This document shows, piece by piece, positions 6,809-14,202 of a DNA stretch of 27,611 nucleotides; the stretch's first letter is position 1; each line of letters opens with the position of its first letter. Under the pieces are notes generated by a model that had not been told where the DNA came from, searched no databases, and was given only the letters and a program-made list of their open reading frames with translations. Origin of the DNA: DASYRM01 sp036004405 (GTDB lineage Bacteria; Acidobacteriota; Vicinamibacteria; Vicinamibacterales; UBA2999); NCBI GenBank assembly GCA_036004405.1, contig DASYRM010000216.1:1-27611 (forward strand). The letters are read 5' to 3'. The position numbers and the translations under genes were made by a program.

Positions 6809-7025
6809 GAAGAAGACGCTTCACATCGATGAGAGCCTCCTGCGGGAGGCGCGCTCGGCCAGTGGCGCCCGAAGCGACACCGATGCCGTTCGCTTGGGAC
6901 TTGAAGCCCTCGTGCGTCAGCGCGCCTATGAGCGGCTCCGAACACTTCGGGGAAGGGAGCCGCGTGCGGCAGACGTGCGACGGCGGCGGGAAGCCGGCGC
7001 CAGGTCGAAACGTTCGGCGGCCTGA
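6807..7025 (+). CDS. vapB: VapB-type antitoxin
   Basis: A 72-residue protein starting with a ribbon-helix-helix pattern: strand 'KKTLHIDESLL', helix 'REARSASG' and helix 'SDTDAVRLGLEALVRQRAYERLRTL'. This is the DNA-binding part of VapB-like antitoxins. The Arg/Ala-rich C-terminus (residues 48-72) would wrap the toxin. It is followed directly by a PIN-domain gene: the stop TGA and the next ATG share one base (TGATG), coupling the two products. The operator at 6776-6808 overlaps the start. No Shine-Dalgarno sequence is seen. Confidence 0.88.
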   Translation: MKKTLHIDESLLREARSASGARSDTDAVRLGLEALVRQRAYERLRTLRGREPRAADVRRRREAGARSKRSAA

Positions 7026-7393
7026 TGGTCCTCGTCGACACGTCGGTCTGGATCCGCTTTCTGGCCAACCGGGCGCCGTTCGCGGGGAGGCTCGACGGGC
7101 TGCTCGGCCAGGGCGAGGTCGGCGGGCATGACTTCGTGTTCGGCGAGCTTCTGATTGGCGACAAGGGTGGCCGTAAGCAGCTCCTCGCGAGCTATGAACT
7201 CATGCACTACGCGCCGGTCGTGCCGCACCGGGACGTGGTCGAGTTCGTCCGCCAGCGCCGACTTCACGGCCGTGGCATCGGGTGGATCGATACGCACCTT
7301 CTCGCGTCGGCGCTCGTCTCTCACATGACACTCTGGACCGCTGATCCGCGGCTCGGAGATGTCGCGCGCGAGCTGGGGATCGAGTACGAATGA
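7025..7393 (+). CDS. vapC: VapC-type PIN-domain ribonuclease toxin
   Basis: A 122-residue PIN domain of full length. The acidic metal-binding residues are present: D5 (LVDTSVW), E41 (FGELL), D89 (GWIDTHLLASA) and D107 (WTADPRL). The toxin is therefore predicted to be catalytically intact. VapC toxins cleave tRNA or rRNA when not bound by the antitoxin; the target here is unknown. The start overlaps the vapB stop by one base. After the gene, 108 bases separate it from the large regulator. Confidence 0.93.
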   Translation: MVLVDTSVWIRFLANRAPFAGRLDGLLGQGEVGGHDFVFGELLIGDKGGRKQLLASYELMHYAPVVPHRDVVEFVRQRRLHGRGIGWIDTHLLASALVSHMTLWTADPRLGDVARELGIEYE

Positions 7394-7486
7394 GCTGGGC
7401 AATCCGGCCGTCCCTTTCCCTGGGCCGTTGGTCCCACCCGTTTCCCGCTTCGCGGCTCCGGGATTCCCCAGAACTACCTCGGCCGT

Positions 7487-7492
7487 TAAGAT
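7487..7492 (+). promoter_or_regulatory. Candidate -10 box for the MalT-like regulator
   Basis: TAAGAT lies 9 bases before the GTG start at 7502, again predicting a transcript that starts almost at the initiation codon. AAGG at 7493-7496 is too close to serve as a normal ribosome site. The rest of 7394-7486 holds no gene. Confidence 0.35.
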
Positions 7493-7501
7493 AAGGCCGC
7501 C

Positions 7502-10500
7502 GTGCCCCCCTCGGTGCTCGCGAAGCTCGTCGCGCCACGAGCCGCGCGAATCGTTCGACGGCCGCGGGTGCTGTCGTCGATCGATCGCGCGCTGCGCGCG
7601 GGCGCCTGCTGGATCGCGGCTCCCGCCGGCTACGGCAAGACGCTGGCCGCCATCGACTATCTGGAGCGGACCAGGACGCCGCACGTCTGGTACCGCGTGG
7701 ACGAGGGCGACGAGGACATCGCCAGCTTCTTTCACTACATGGCTTTGTCGGCACCGCGGGCGCGCGCGCGAGCCAGCCTGCCGGCGTTCGGCCGGGAGTA
7801 CGCCGATCAGCCGCTGAAGTTCGCCCGGCGGTTCTTTCGTGCCTATCTGGCGAGGCTGCGTCCGGGCACGGTGCTCGTGCTCGACGACGTGCACAATGCC
7901 GACGCCGCGGCGTTCCGGGCCATTCTCGCGCTGCTGCTGAGTGAGCTGCCGCCGCAGACTGTTCGGTGTGTCTGCGTGAGCCGGACGCTGCCCCCATCCG
8001 AATTAACAGAGCTCACATTGAAGGGGCGACTCGCGGTCGTCGACGAGTCCGTGCTGCGGTTCGCGGACCGTGAAGCACGCGCCCTCGTGCGGATGCGCCA
8101 GGGCCGCAATCGCACCTCGATCGATGTGGCGGCGGCTGGTGGCTGGGCGGCGGGTCTCGTCCTGCTCGCCGAGCGCGCATCGCCAGGCGCCCACGGCCGT
8201 CCTGCCACTGGTGCGGGCCCGAGCGCCTCCATCGCTCCTGTCGGATTCAGCGCCCTCGCCGCCCAGGTGTTCGACAGCCTGCCTCGCGCGGAACGGGATC
8301 TGCTCATGAAGGTGAGCCTGCTGCCCGAGATACGCCCCGATCTTGTTCGTGCGCTCGGCGACGGGACCGCGGCGCGAGACGTGCTCGAGGCGCTGCGCCG
8401 CAGGCAGCTGCTGGTGACGCGCGGCGACGCGTCGGGCACCGTCTTTCACCTGCACGATCTCCTTCGCGAGTACCTGCGGACACGGCTCCTGGAGGAGCTG
8501 CCGGAGCGCGACGCCGCCGCGCTGATGGAGCACGTCGCGACGCTGCTGGATGATGCCGGCTACTTCGATGCGGCGACCGACTTGGCGCTGCGGTCGCGCG
8601 CCTGGCCCCTGGCGCGTCGATTGATCGCGGCGCGCGCCGAGACACTGCTCGCGCAGGGCCGCCGGGTCACGTTCGTCGAGCGCTGTGCGGCGCTGCCCCA
8701 GGATCAGCTCGACGCATGGCTGTGCTACTGGCTCGGCGTGGCGAACGCGGCCGACGACGCCACCGCCGAGTTGTGGTTCTCGCGTGCGTGGACGCTGTTC
8801 TCCGACCAGGGCGACGCCCGCGGGCGGTGCCTGACCGCCGTCCACGCAGTGCTGTCGAAGGCCGACAGCTGGCGCACGCACGAAGGGCTGGCCACCTGGA
8901 CCAGCCGGGCGATGGAGCTGCTCGATCGCGACGTGGCTGGTCTTTCCGCAACCGAGCAGCTCCTGGCGTGGACCGGCATCCTCCGCGCGGCCGATTTCGC
9001 GGAGACCTCGCAAAGCGACGCGCCGGCCGTCGAGCGGCTCGCCGGGCGGCTCCTCGCGCGGCTTGACCAACGCCAGGACGGCGACCAGGCGACGCTGCGC
9101 CTGCTCGCCAGCGCCGCGCTCGTCGAACACGCGGGATCGACCGGCCGGCAGGATTTCTTCGAACGTGCCGTGGACGGCGTGGCCGCCGACCTGCGGGACG
9201 CCACCGCGTCGCCGTGGGCGCTTGGGCTCTGGCTGGTGGCGTTTGGCGCCATCAGTGCGCGCTACTTCACCTATGCCCGGCGCGGGTTCCCATATGGCTC
9301 CGCCGAGGACGCCTTGCGTGCGGGGATCGCGATCGGCGAAAGGGAGGCGCTGCGCGGCGTGGAGTTCGGCGGCCTCTACCACCTGCAGCTGCTGATGAAA
9401 TCGCGCAACGATGTCAGCGAGTTCGCCGCGCTCGTCGGGCGACTCGCGGACATTGCCGACAGCCGCTACACAACGCAAGTCGCCGTCGTCGCCGATTGCC
9501 AGGCGGCGCTGCACACGATGCGGCGAGACTTCGGCCAGGCCCACGTCGCGTGCGAACGCTTTATGGCCGCGATCGAAGCGGCCAACGAGCCGCCGCTCGA
9601 GCGCTGGCCGCACTTCATCACGAAGTTCCAGGTCTTGCTGGGCGAGGGTCGGGCGGTGGAGGCCGGCGAGTTCCTGACAGGGCTGCTTCCGCTGTTCACC
9701 GGCAGCCTTCGCCAGCGGACCGAGACCTGCGTGCGAATCGCGCAGGCGTTTGGCGCCAAGACCTCGTCCGCCCGCGACTACGCCAAGCGCCTGCGCGACT
9801 GCCTGCGCGCGATGCGGGTGTCGAACTGGCCGGCGATCCTTCTCAATCTCCCCGAGCTGCTCGCCGAGCTGTGCGCCGATGGGCTCGAGCGCGACATCGA
9901 GCCGGAGTTCTGCCGATCGCTCATCACCAGACGGGCACTCCGGCCGCCCGCCACCCGTCCCGCCCGCTGGCCCTGGCCGCTTCGCGTGCACGTCCTCGGT
10001 GAATTCGGCCTCGATCTCGACGGCGGCCCGATCGACCTCGGGCCGAAGCCGTCCACACGCTCACTCGACATCCTGCGGGCACTCGCCGTGGCGAAGGATC
10101 ACAGCTGCGCGGCTCCGCAGCTCTATGACTGGCTGTGGCCAGACGTCGATGGCGACCAGGCCAAGGCGGCGTGCGAGCAGGCCCTGCATCGGCTCCGCCG
10201 ACTGCTGGGCCGGGCGGATCTCGTGGTGCAGCGCGAAGGCCGGATACGCTTTGCCGCCGACAAGGTCTGGGTCGATCTCGATCAGTGGGAAGCCGCTGTG
10301 GCGCTGAACCGACGCCGCGATCCGTCCGAGACCATGCCTGATGAGGCGTTGGAGCGTGCGGTGACCGGGTTCCCCGGTCCTCTGTTGCGGAACGAGGCGA
10401 GCGCCCGCTGGCAGACGTCTGTGGCCGAGCGTGTACGCCGATCCTTCATCGAGATCGCCCTGCGTCTGGGTGCGCGGCTGGAGCTGCGCGGTGACGCGGC

Positions 10501-10603
10501 GAGGGCCTGTGAGGTGTATTTGCGCGCGCTCGACGCGTATCCGACCTCGGAACGCTGCCACGGCGCGTTGTTGCGCGCCCGTCTCGCCGCCGGAGACGCG
10601 TAA
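7502..10603 (+). CDS. MalT-like STAND ATPase with C-terminal BTAD regulator domain
   Basis: A 1033-residue cytoplasmic transcription regulator. The N-terminus is a MalT-like P-loop ATPase: Walker A 'APAGYGKT' (residues 40-47), Walker B 'TVLVLDDVHN' (about 123-132), then a winged-helix part ending near residue 340. A long helical, TPR-like region follows (about 340-800). The C-terminus carries the output: a short DNA-binding winged helix 'LRVHVLGEFGLDLDGGPIDLGPKPSTRSLDILRALAVAKD...LYDWLWPDVDGDQAKAACEQALHRLRRLLG' (about 828-905) and a BTAD helical repeat (to 1033). This replaces the LuxR-type HTH found at the end of MalT. Such proteins hold an ATP-bound switch that opens upon ligand binding; the ligand is unknown. 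The start is GTG. The small secreted protein 50 bases downstream is an obvious candidate target or partner. Confidence 0.92.
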   Translation: MPPSVLAKLVAPRAARIVRRPRVLSSIDRALRAGACWIAAPAGYGKTLAAIDYLERTRTPHVWYRVDEGDEDIASFFHYMALSAPRARARASLPAFGREYADQPLKFARRFFRAYLARLRPGTVLVLDDVHNADAAAFRAILALLLSELPPQTVRCVCVSRTLPPSELTELTLKGRLAVVDESVLRFADREARALVRMRQGRNRTSIDVAAAGGWAAGLVLLAERASPGAHGRPATGAGPSASIAPVGFSALAAQVFDSLPRAERDLLMKVSLLPEIRPDLVRALGDGTAARDVLEALRRRQLLVTRGDASGTVFHLHDLLREYLRTRLLEELPERDAAALMEHVATLLDDAGYFDAATDLALRSRAWPLARRLIAARAETLLAQGRRVTFVERCAALPQDQLDAWLCYWLGVANAADDATAELWFSRAWTLFSDQGDARGRCLTAVHAVLSKADSWRTHEGLATWTSRAMELLDRDVAGLSATEQLLAWTGILRAADFAETSQSDAPAVERLAGRLLARLDQRQDGDQATLRLLASAALVEHAGSTGRQDFFERAVDGVAADLRDATASPWALGLWLVAFGAISARYFTYARRGFPYGSAEDALRAGIAIGEREALRGVEFGGLYHLQLLMKSRNDVSEFAALVGRLADIADSRYTTQVAVVADCQAALHTMRRDFGQAHVACERFMAAIEAANEPPLERWPHFITKFQVLLGEGRAVEAGEFLTGLLPLFTGSLRQRTETCVRIAQAFGAKTSSARDYAKRLRDCLRAMRVSNWPAILLNLPELLAELCADGLERDIEPEFCRSLITRRALRPPATRPARWPWPLRVHVLGEFGLDLDGGPIDLGPKPSTRSLDILRALAVAKDHSCAAPQLYDWLWPDVDGDQAKAACEQALHRLRRLLGRADLVVQREGRIRFAADKVWVDLDQWEAAVALNRRRDPSETMPDEALERAVTGFPGPLLRNEASARWQTSVAERVRRSFIEIALRLGARLELRGDAARACEVYLRALDAYPTSERCHGALLRARLAAGDA

Positions 10604-10652
10604 GCCATTCGTAAGTGCCCCTCCGGCACCCTGCTCGCCGAGAGGTACAGAC

Positions 10653-11225
10653 ATGCTCACGATCAAGAAACTTGCATCCAGCCTCGGGTTCTTGCTGCTT
10701 GGCGCCTTCATCCTGGCAGTGGCCCGCCCTGAGCAGGCTCAGGGGGCCGGGTCGGCGCCGGTCACCGTCGTGAATACGCCGCTGCCGGTCGCGCTGTCAG
10801 GCAGCGTCAGCGGCACCGTTCAGGCCGAGCAGAGCGGCCAGTGGATGGTCGAGAACCGGGATGAACGCGGCCGCGCGCCTTATACCGTACACCTGCACTG
10901 CGAATTCGCAGACAGCAACGGATGCTCCGTCAAGACTCCGCCCGTCCCCGCCGGAACACGCCTGGTCATCGAGCACGTGAACGTCGGACTGCAGCTCAAC
11001 GCCCCGTCCCAGGTCTTCAGTTACAAGCTGCTCGTCGGCAACAGATTCCTCTTTTTCCCCGCACACCTCAACGTCACTTACGGTGGCTACAACCAATACG
11101 CCATCAACGAGTCCGTCGTCATCTACGCGGAGGCCGGCCAGGAGGTCACCGCGGCTATCAACGCGACGGACCTCGGCGTGAACCAATCGGTGACTCTCTC
11201 CGGGTATCTCGTCGATCTGATGTAG
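10653..11225 (+). CDS. Small secreted protein, unknown function
   Basis: A 190-residue protein with a signal peptide (MLTIKKLASSLGFLLLGAFILAVA, cleavage near residues 30-33). The mature part is beta-rich and begins with 'PVTVVNTPLPVALSGSVSG', a Thr/Val/Pro pattern I have seen on secreted proteins of this bacterial group (impression, not a search). Two cysteines (CEFADSNGC) could form a disulphide. The later part, 'KLLVGNRFLFFPAHLNV...NESVVIYAEAGQEVTAAI', looks like a beta-sandwich. The ATG follows GAGAGG (10640-10645). It lies 50 bases after the MalT-like regulator on the same strand with no hairpin between, so co-transcription is likely. No enzyme motif is visible. Confidence 0.85.
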   Translation: MLTIKKLASSLGFLLLGAFILAVARPEQAQGAGSAPVTVVNTPLPVALSGSVSGTVQAEQSGQWMVENRDERGRAPYTVHLHCEFADSNGCSVKTPPVPAGTRLVIEHVNVGLQLNAPSQVFSYKLLVGNRFLFFPAHLNVTYGGYNQYAINESVVIYAEAGQEVTAAINATDLGVNQSVTLSGYLVDLM

Positions 11226-11233
11226 CGAAAGGT

Positions 11234-11255
11234 GGGCACATCTAAAGATGTGCCC
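11234..11255. repeat. Intergenic palindrome, GGGCACATCT type
   Basis: Arms GGGCACATCT (11234-11243) and AGATGTGCCC (11246-11255) with a 2-base loop, then the family tag CTACG (11256-11260). It lies 9 bases after the secreted-protein stop between convergent genes and could terminate transcription from the left, though no U-tract follows. Confidence 0.8.
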
Positions 11256-11269
11256 CTACGAAGAATCAT

Positions 11270-11289
11270 GGGCCGCCTGAAGGCGGCCC
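11270..11289. repeat. Intergenic palindrome, GGGCCGCCT type
   Basis: Arms GGGCCGCCT (11270-11278) and AGGCGGCCC (11281-11289) with loop GA, followed by CCCACG, a variant of the CCTACG tag. It lies 8 bases past the ankyrin gene's stop on the minus strand, where it may serve as its terminator. Confidence 0.8.
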
Positions 11290-11296
11290 CCACGAC

Positions 11297-12820
11297 TTAC
11301 CTGCCCACCTGCTTACCTGCCATCAGTTTCTCAATCAGATCGGCAGTGCTGGTGTGAATCGGCGGCGGGCCGCCGGCGCGGCCGCGGCCGCCGACGCCGA
11401 GCGCCACGTCCACCGGCGTGCGGCCGTTCTTGTCCTTGGCGTCGAGCGTCGCACCGGCCTTCGCGAGCTCAGCGACGACGGTGTCGAGCCCCGCCTGTGC
11501 CGCGAAGTGGAGCGCGGTCATGCCGTTGTTCGTTGAGGCCTTGACGTTGACCTTCCGGGCGAGCAGCGTCTTCACGGCTTCGAGCAGGTCCGCCTCGGTG
11601 CCGTAGTCCTTCGCGAACACGCCCAGGCCACGCCCGACGCCCGCGGCCAGCATCAGCACGGACGTACCGTTGGGCTGCGTCAACGTCGGGTCGGCGCCGG
11701 CGGCAATCAGCACCTTCATCGCCTCGTAGTCGCCGTTCTTGGCGGCGCGCATCAGCGGCGTCGTGCCGGCGCCGAGCAGCGGCTCGCCCGGCGTGTGCTG
11801 CCGCTGCAGCGCCGGCGACTTGAGCTTGGCGTCGACCTTGCCACCCTTGGCGATCACGAGCTTGATGATGTCGAGCGGCGTCGACACGTCCTTCACCTTG
11901 CGCGTCGGGCTGCCGTAGATCTCCCCGAGGGAGCTGTTGTCCACCGCCGCGTAGAGCGCACCCATGTCGGCGGTGTCGGTCAGATTGGGGTCCGCGCCGC
12001 GGTCGAGCAGCACCTTGGCGGTGTCGTAGTGCGAGTTCCAGATCGCGCGCACGAGCGGCGTCGTCCCGTCCGGATCGACGGCGTTGATCTGCGCGCCGGC
12101 GTCGAGCAGCACGCGCGTCGCGTCGGGCGCGCCGTCGCGGGCGGCGTACATCAGCGACGTCCAGTTGCCGCGCGGCAGGATGGTGAGCACGCCCTCGAGG
12201 CCGAACCGATCCTTGGGGAACGTCAGCGTGCTCGACCGCGCGTCCACTTCGGCCCCGCGCGCCACCAGCAGCTTCACCACAGGCGCGTGGTTCTCGGACG
12301 CGGCCCACATGAGCGCCGTCTCGCCGAGCTGTGTTTCGCGGGCGTTCACGTCGGCGCCTTTGTCGAGGAGCGCCGTCACCACGCCGGGGTTGCCGGTGCG
12401 CGCCGCCGTCATCAGCACCGTCTGGCCGCGCGACACCACCTGCCTGGCGTCGGCCCCTGCCTTGAGCAGGAGCGCCGTGATCGCCGCGTTGCCGTTGACC
12501 GCGGCAAGCGACAGCGGCGTCACGCCGTAGCGGTTGGCCGTCTTGACGTTGGCGCCTGCCTGCACCAGACGGGTCGAGAGATCGAGGTCGTCGGCGCGCA
12601 CCGCCCAGTGCAGCGGCGTCGTCCCATCGGCGTCGGCCGCCGACACTTCGGCGGGCTGCTTGAGCAGGGCCAGCGCCGCCGGCCGGTCGCCCGCCTGGAT
12701 GGCAGCCGACAGCTTCGACGCGTTGCCCGCGCCAGACAATGACGCCGAGGCGAGCGCCAGCGCGCCCAAAGCCGGCCAAAGCCCAAAGCCCAGAGCCGAG
12801 AGCCGACACGTCTTACGCAA
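11297..12820 (-). CDS. Exported ankyrin-repeat protein
   Basis: A 507-residue protein with a signal peptide (LRKTCRLSALGFGLWPALGALALASA) and ten to eleven ankyrin repeats of about 33 residues. Clear copies begin 'DGTTPLHWAV', 'YGVTPLSLAA', 'RGQTVLMTAA', 'LGETALMWAA', 'GNWTSLMYAA', 'DGTTPLVRAI', 'AGTTPLMRAA', 'NGTSVLMLAA', 'NGMTALHFAA' and 'NGRTPVDVAL'; one in the middle is degenerate. Ankyrin repeats bind other proteins, so a periplasmic partner is expected, perhaps a product of the same operon. I choose TTG at 12820: GGAGGA stands 5 bases upstream and the signal peptide begins there. It overlaps the DUF1552 gene by 8 bases. An ATG at 12886 would overlap that gene by 74 bases without a better ribosome site. 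The signal-peptide core is encoded by a 7-nt tandem repeat. Confidence 0.88.
   Translation of the reverse strand: MRKTCRLSALGFGLWPALGALALASASLSGAGNASKLSAAIQAGDRPAALALLKQPAEVSAADADGTTPLHWAVRADDLDLSTRLVQAGANVKTANRYGVTPLSLAAVNGNAAITALLLKAGADARQVVSRGQTVLMTAARTGNPGVVTALLDKGADVNARETQLGETALMWAASENHAPVVKLLVARGAEVDARSSTLTFPKDRFGLEGVLTILPRGNWTSLMYAARDGAPDATRVLLDAGAQINAVDPDGTTPLVRAIWNSHYDTAKVLLDRGADPNLTDTADMGALYAAVDNSSLGEIYGSPTRKVKDVSTPLDIIKLVIAKGGKVDAKLKSPALQRQHTPGEPLLGAGTTPLMRAAKNGDYEAMKVLIAAGADPTLTQPNGTSVLMLAAGVGRGLGVFAKDYGTEADLLEAVKTLLARKVNVKASTNNGMTALHFAAQAGLDTVVAELAKAGATLDAKDKNGRTPVDVALGVGGRGRAGGPPPIHTSTADLIEKLMAGKQVGR
12768..12805. repeat. Degenerate 7-nt tandem repeat in ankyrin signal peptide
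   Basis: On the plus strand the units read AAAGCCGGCC, AAAGCCC, AAAGCCC, AGAGCCG, AGAGCCG. On the coding strand these are GGGCTTT/CGGCTCT-type heptamers that encode the hydrophobic core 'RLSALGFGLWPALG'. Seven is not a multiple of three, so gain or loss of one unit would shift the frame between the start codon and the mature protein. Confidence 0.65.
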
Positions 12821-14141
12821 AAAAGTCCTCCACGCGCCCGTTGCTGTCGCCGAAGGTCTCGATCCGGCTCCCGTACTGGTTCGCAATCGCGAGCCACAGG
12901 TTGCCGACCGGGGTCTGCTTCTTCAGTTGAACGTGACGGTGCCCCTTGCCTACTCCGCCGCCCACCGCGACGCACGGCAGCGGGTCACTCGCGTGCCCGT
13001 TGGGGTTGCCCATGCCGCCGCCGTAGATGATGAGCGAGTGGTCGAGCACCGACCCGTCGCCGTCGGGAAGCGACCGCAGCTTGTCGAGGAAGCGGGCGAA
13101 GAGCGTCATGTGGTAGGTGTTCACCTTGACGTTCTGCCCGATCTTCTGCGCGTCGTTCCCGTGGTGCGACACGGTGTGGTGCTGCTCGGTGACGCCGATG
13201 TTGGGATAGGTGCGCTGGCTCAGCTCGCGCGACAGCATGAAGGTGAACACCCGCGTCACGTCGGCCTGATAGGCCACCGCGAGCAGGTCGTACATCAGGT
13301 TCACGTGATCTTCGAATGAGTCGGGCACGCCGACCGGCGTGTCGAGCGTGACGTTGGTCGAGTTGCGCGACTCGGTCCGCTGGATCCGGCGCTCGATCTC
13401 GCGCAGGTTGTCGAGGTATTCGGTGACGCGCTGGCGGTCGCGCACGCCGAGCCCGCGCTGGAGCTGCCGGGCCTCGGCCGACACCGAATCGAGCATGCTG
13501 CGCTCGTCGCGCATGCGGGCGGCGCGCTGCGCGGGGCTGCCGGCCGGGCCGAACATCCGCTCGAACACGACGCGCGGGTTGATGTCCATCGGCAGCGGCG
13601 TGGACGGCGAGCTCCACGACACGGTGTTGAGGTAGACGCAGTTGAAGCCGGGCGAGCACGCGCCGACGTAGCCGGTGAAGTCCTCGGTGGCCACCTCGAG
13701 CGAGGGGAACGGCGTGTCCTGGCCAATCTGCTGCGCCACGATCTGGTCGATGGTCGTGTTCGCGAGCACGTCCTCGGCTTCGGTGCGCTTCGGCCACACG
13801 CCGGTCAGGAACCCGGCGGCGCTCACCGCGTGATCACCCACCTGGCTGCCCGGGTGCGACCGGGTCAGGTTGGTGACGACGACCATCTGCTCCTTGAACT
13901 TCTCGATCGGCTTGAGGATCGGCTTGAAGTCGAACCCGGCACCCACCGTCTCCGGGATCCACTGCTCCATGATGGCGCCGTTGGGCACATAGATGGCGCC
14001 GAAGCGCGTGCGGGGACGCGCCTGCGCGCGGGCCAGCGCCGTGAAGGCGGGCACCATCGCGTCGAGGAAGGGGAGCGACACCGCCACGCCCATTCCCCGG
14101 AGGAACGTGCGCCGCGGCAGGAACTTCTTGGTGGCGAACAT
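12813..14141 (-). CDS. Tat-exported DUF1552 protein
   Basis: A 442-residue protein of the DUF1552 family. It starts with a twin-arginine signal (LPRRTFLRGMGVAVSLPFLDAM), then 'RTRFGAIYVPNGAIMEQWIPETVG', as usual for the family. His-rich conserved stretches 'TEQHHTVSHHGND' (about residues 316-328) and 'YGGGMGNPNGHASDPLPCVAVGGGVG' (about 365-390) are likely metal or substrate sites. The family resembles the alkaline-phosphatase-like DUF1501 proteins, but its reaction is unknown. The ATG follows AAGAGGA. It lies 44 bases after the PSD1 gene, with which it is commonly paired in Acidobacteria, Planctomycetes and Verrucomicrobia. Export as a folded, cofactor-bearing protein via the Tat system (tatA and tatC are at 26188-27362) is expected. 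Confidence 0.93.
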   Translation of the reverse strand: MFATKKFLPRRTFLRGMGVAVSLPFLDAMVPAFTALARAQARPRTRFGAIYVPNGAIMEQWIPETVGAGFDFKPILKPIEKFKEQMVVVTNLTRSHPGSQVGDHAVSAAGFLTGVWPKRTEAEDVLANTTIDQIVAQQIGQDTPFPSLEVATEDFTGYVGACSPGFNCVYLNTVSWSSPSTPLPMDINPRVVFERMFGPAGSPAQRAARMRDERSMLDSVSAEARQLQRGLGVRDRQRVTEYLDNLREIERRIQRTESRNSTNVTLDTPVGVPDSFEDHVNLMYDLLAVAYQADVTRVFTFMLSRELSQRTYPNIGVTEQHHTVSHHGNDAQKIGQNVKVNTYHMTLFARFLDKLRSLPDGDGSVLDHSLIIYGGGMGNPNGHASDPLPCVAVGGGVGKGHRHVQLKKQTPVGNLWLAIANQYGSRIETFGDSNGRVEDFFA

Positions 14142-14154
14142 AGGTCCTCTTCAC

Positions 14155-14174
14155 GGGCCGCCTAAAGGCGGCCC
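14155..14174. repeat. Intergenic palindrome, GGGCCGCCT type
   Basis: Arms GGGCCGCCT (14155-14163) and AGGCGGCCC (14166-14174), loop AA, then the tag CTACG. It sits inside the PSD1-DUF1552 operon, just upstream of the DUF1552 ribosome site, so it may affect message stability or the ratio of the two products. Confidence 0.8.
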
Positions 14175-14182
14175 CTACGAAT

Positions 14183-14202
14183 GGGCTACCTGAAGGTAGC
14201 CC
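14183..14202. repeat. Palindrome forming the 3' end of the PSD1 gene
   Basis: Arms GGGCTACCT (14183-14191) and AGGTAGCCC (14194-14202), loop GA, tag CTACG (14203-14207). On the minus strand this hairpin encodes the last residues (VGATFR) and the TAG stop (14186-14188) of the PSD1 gene. Confidence 0.82.

Noticed and set aside
12821..12886. Longer N-terminus for the ankyrin protein from ATG 12886
   Set aside because: It would overlap DUF1552 by 74 bases and lacks a ribosome site, whereas TTG 12820 has GGAGGA and begins the signal peptide.
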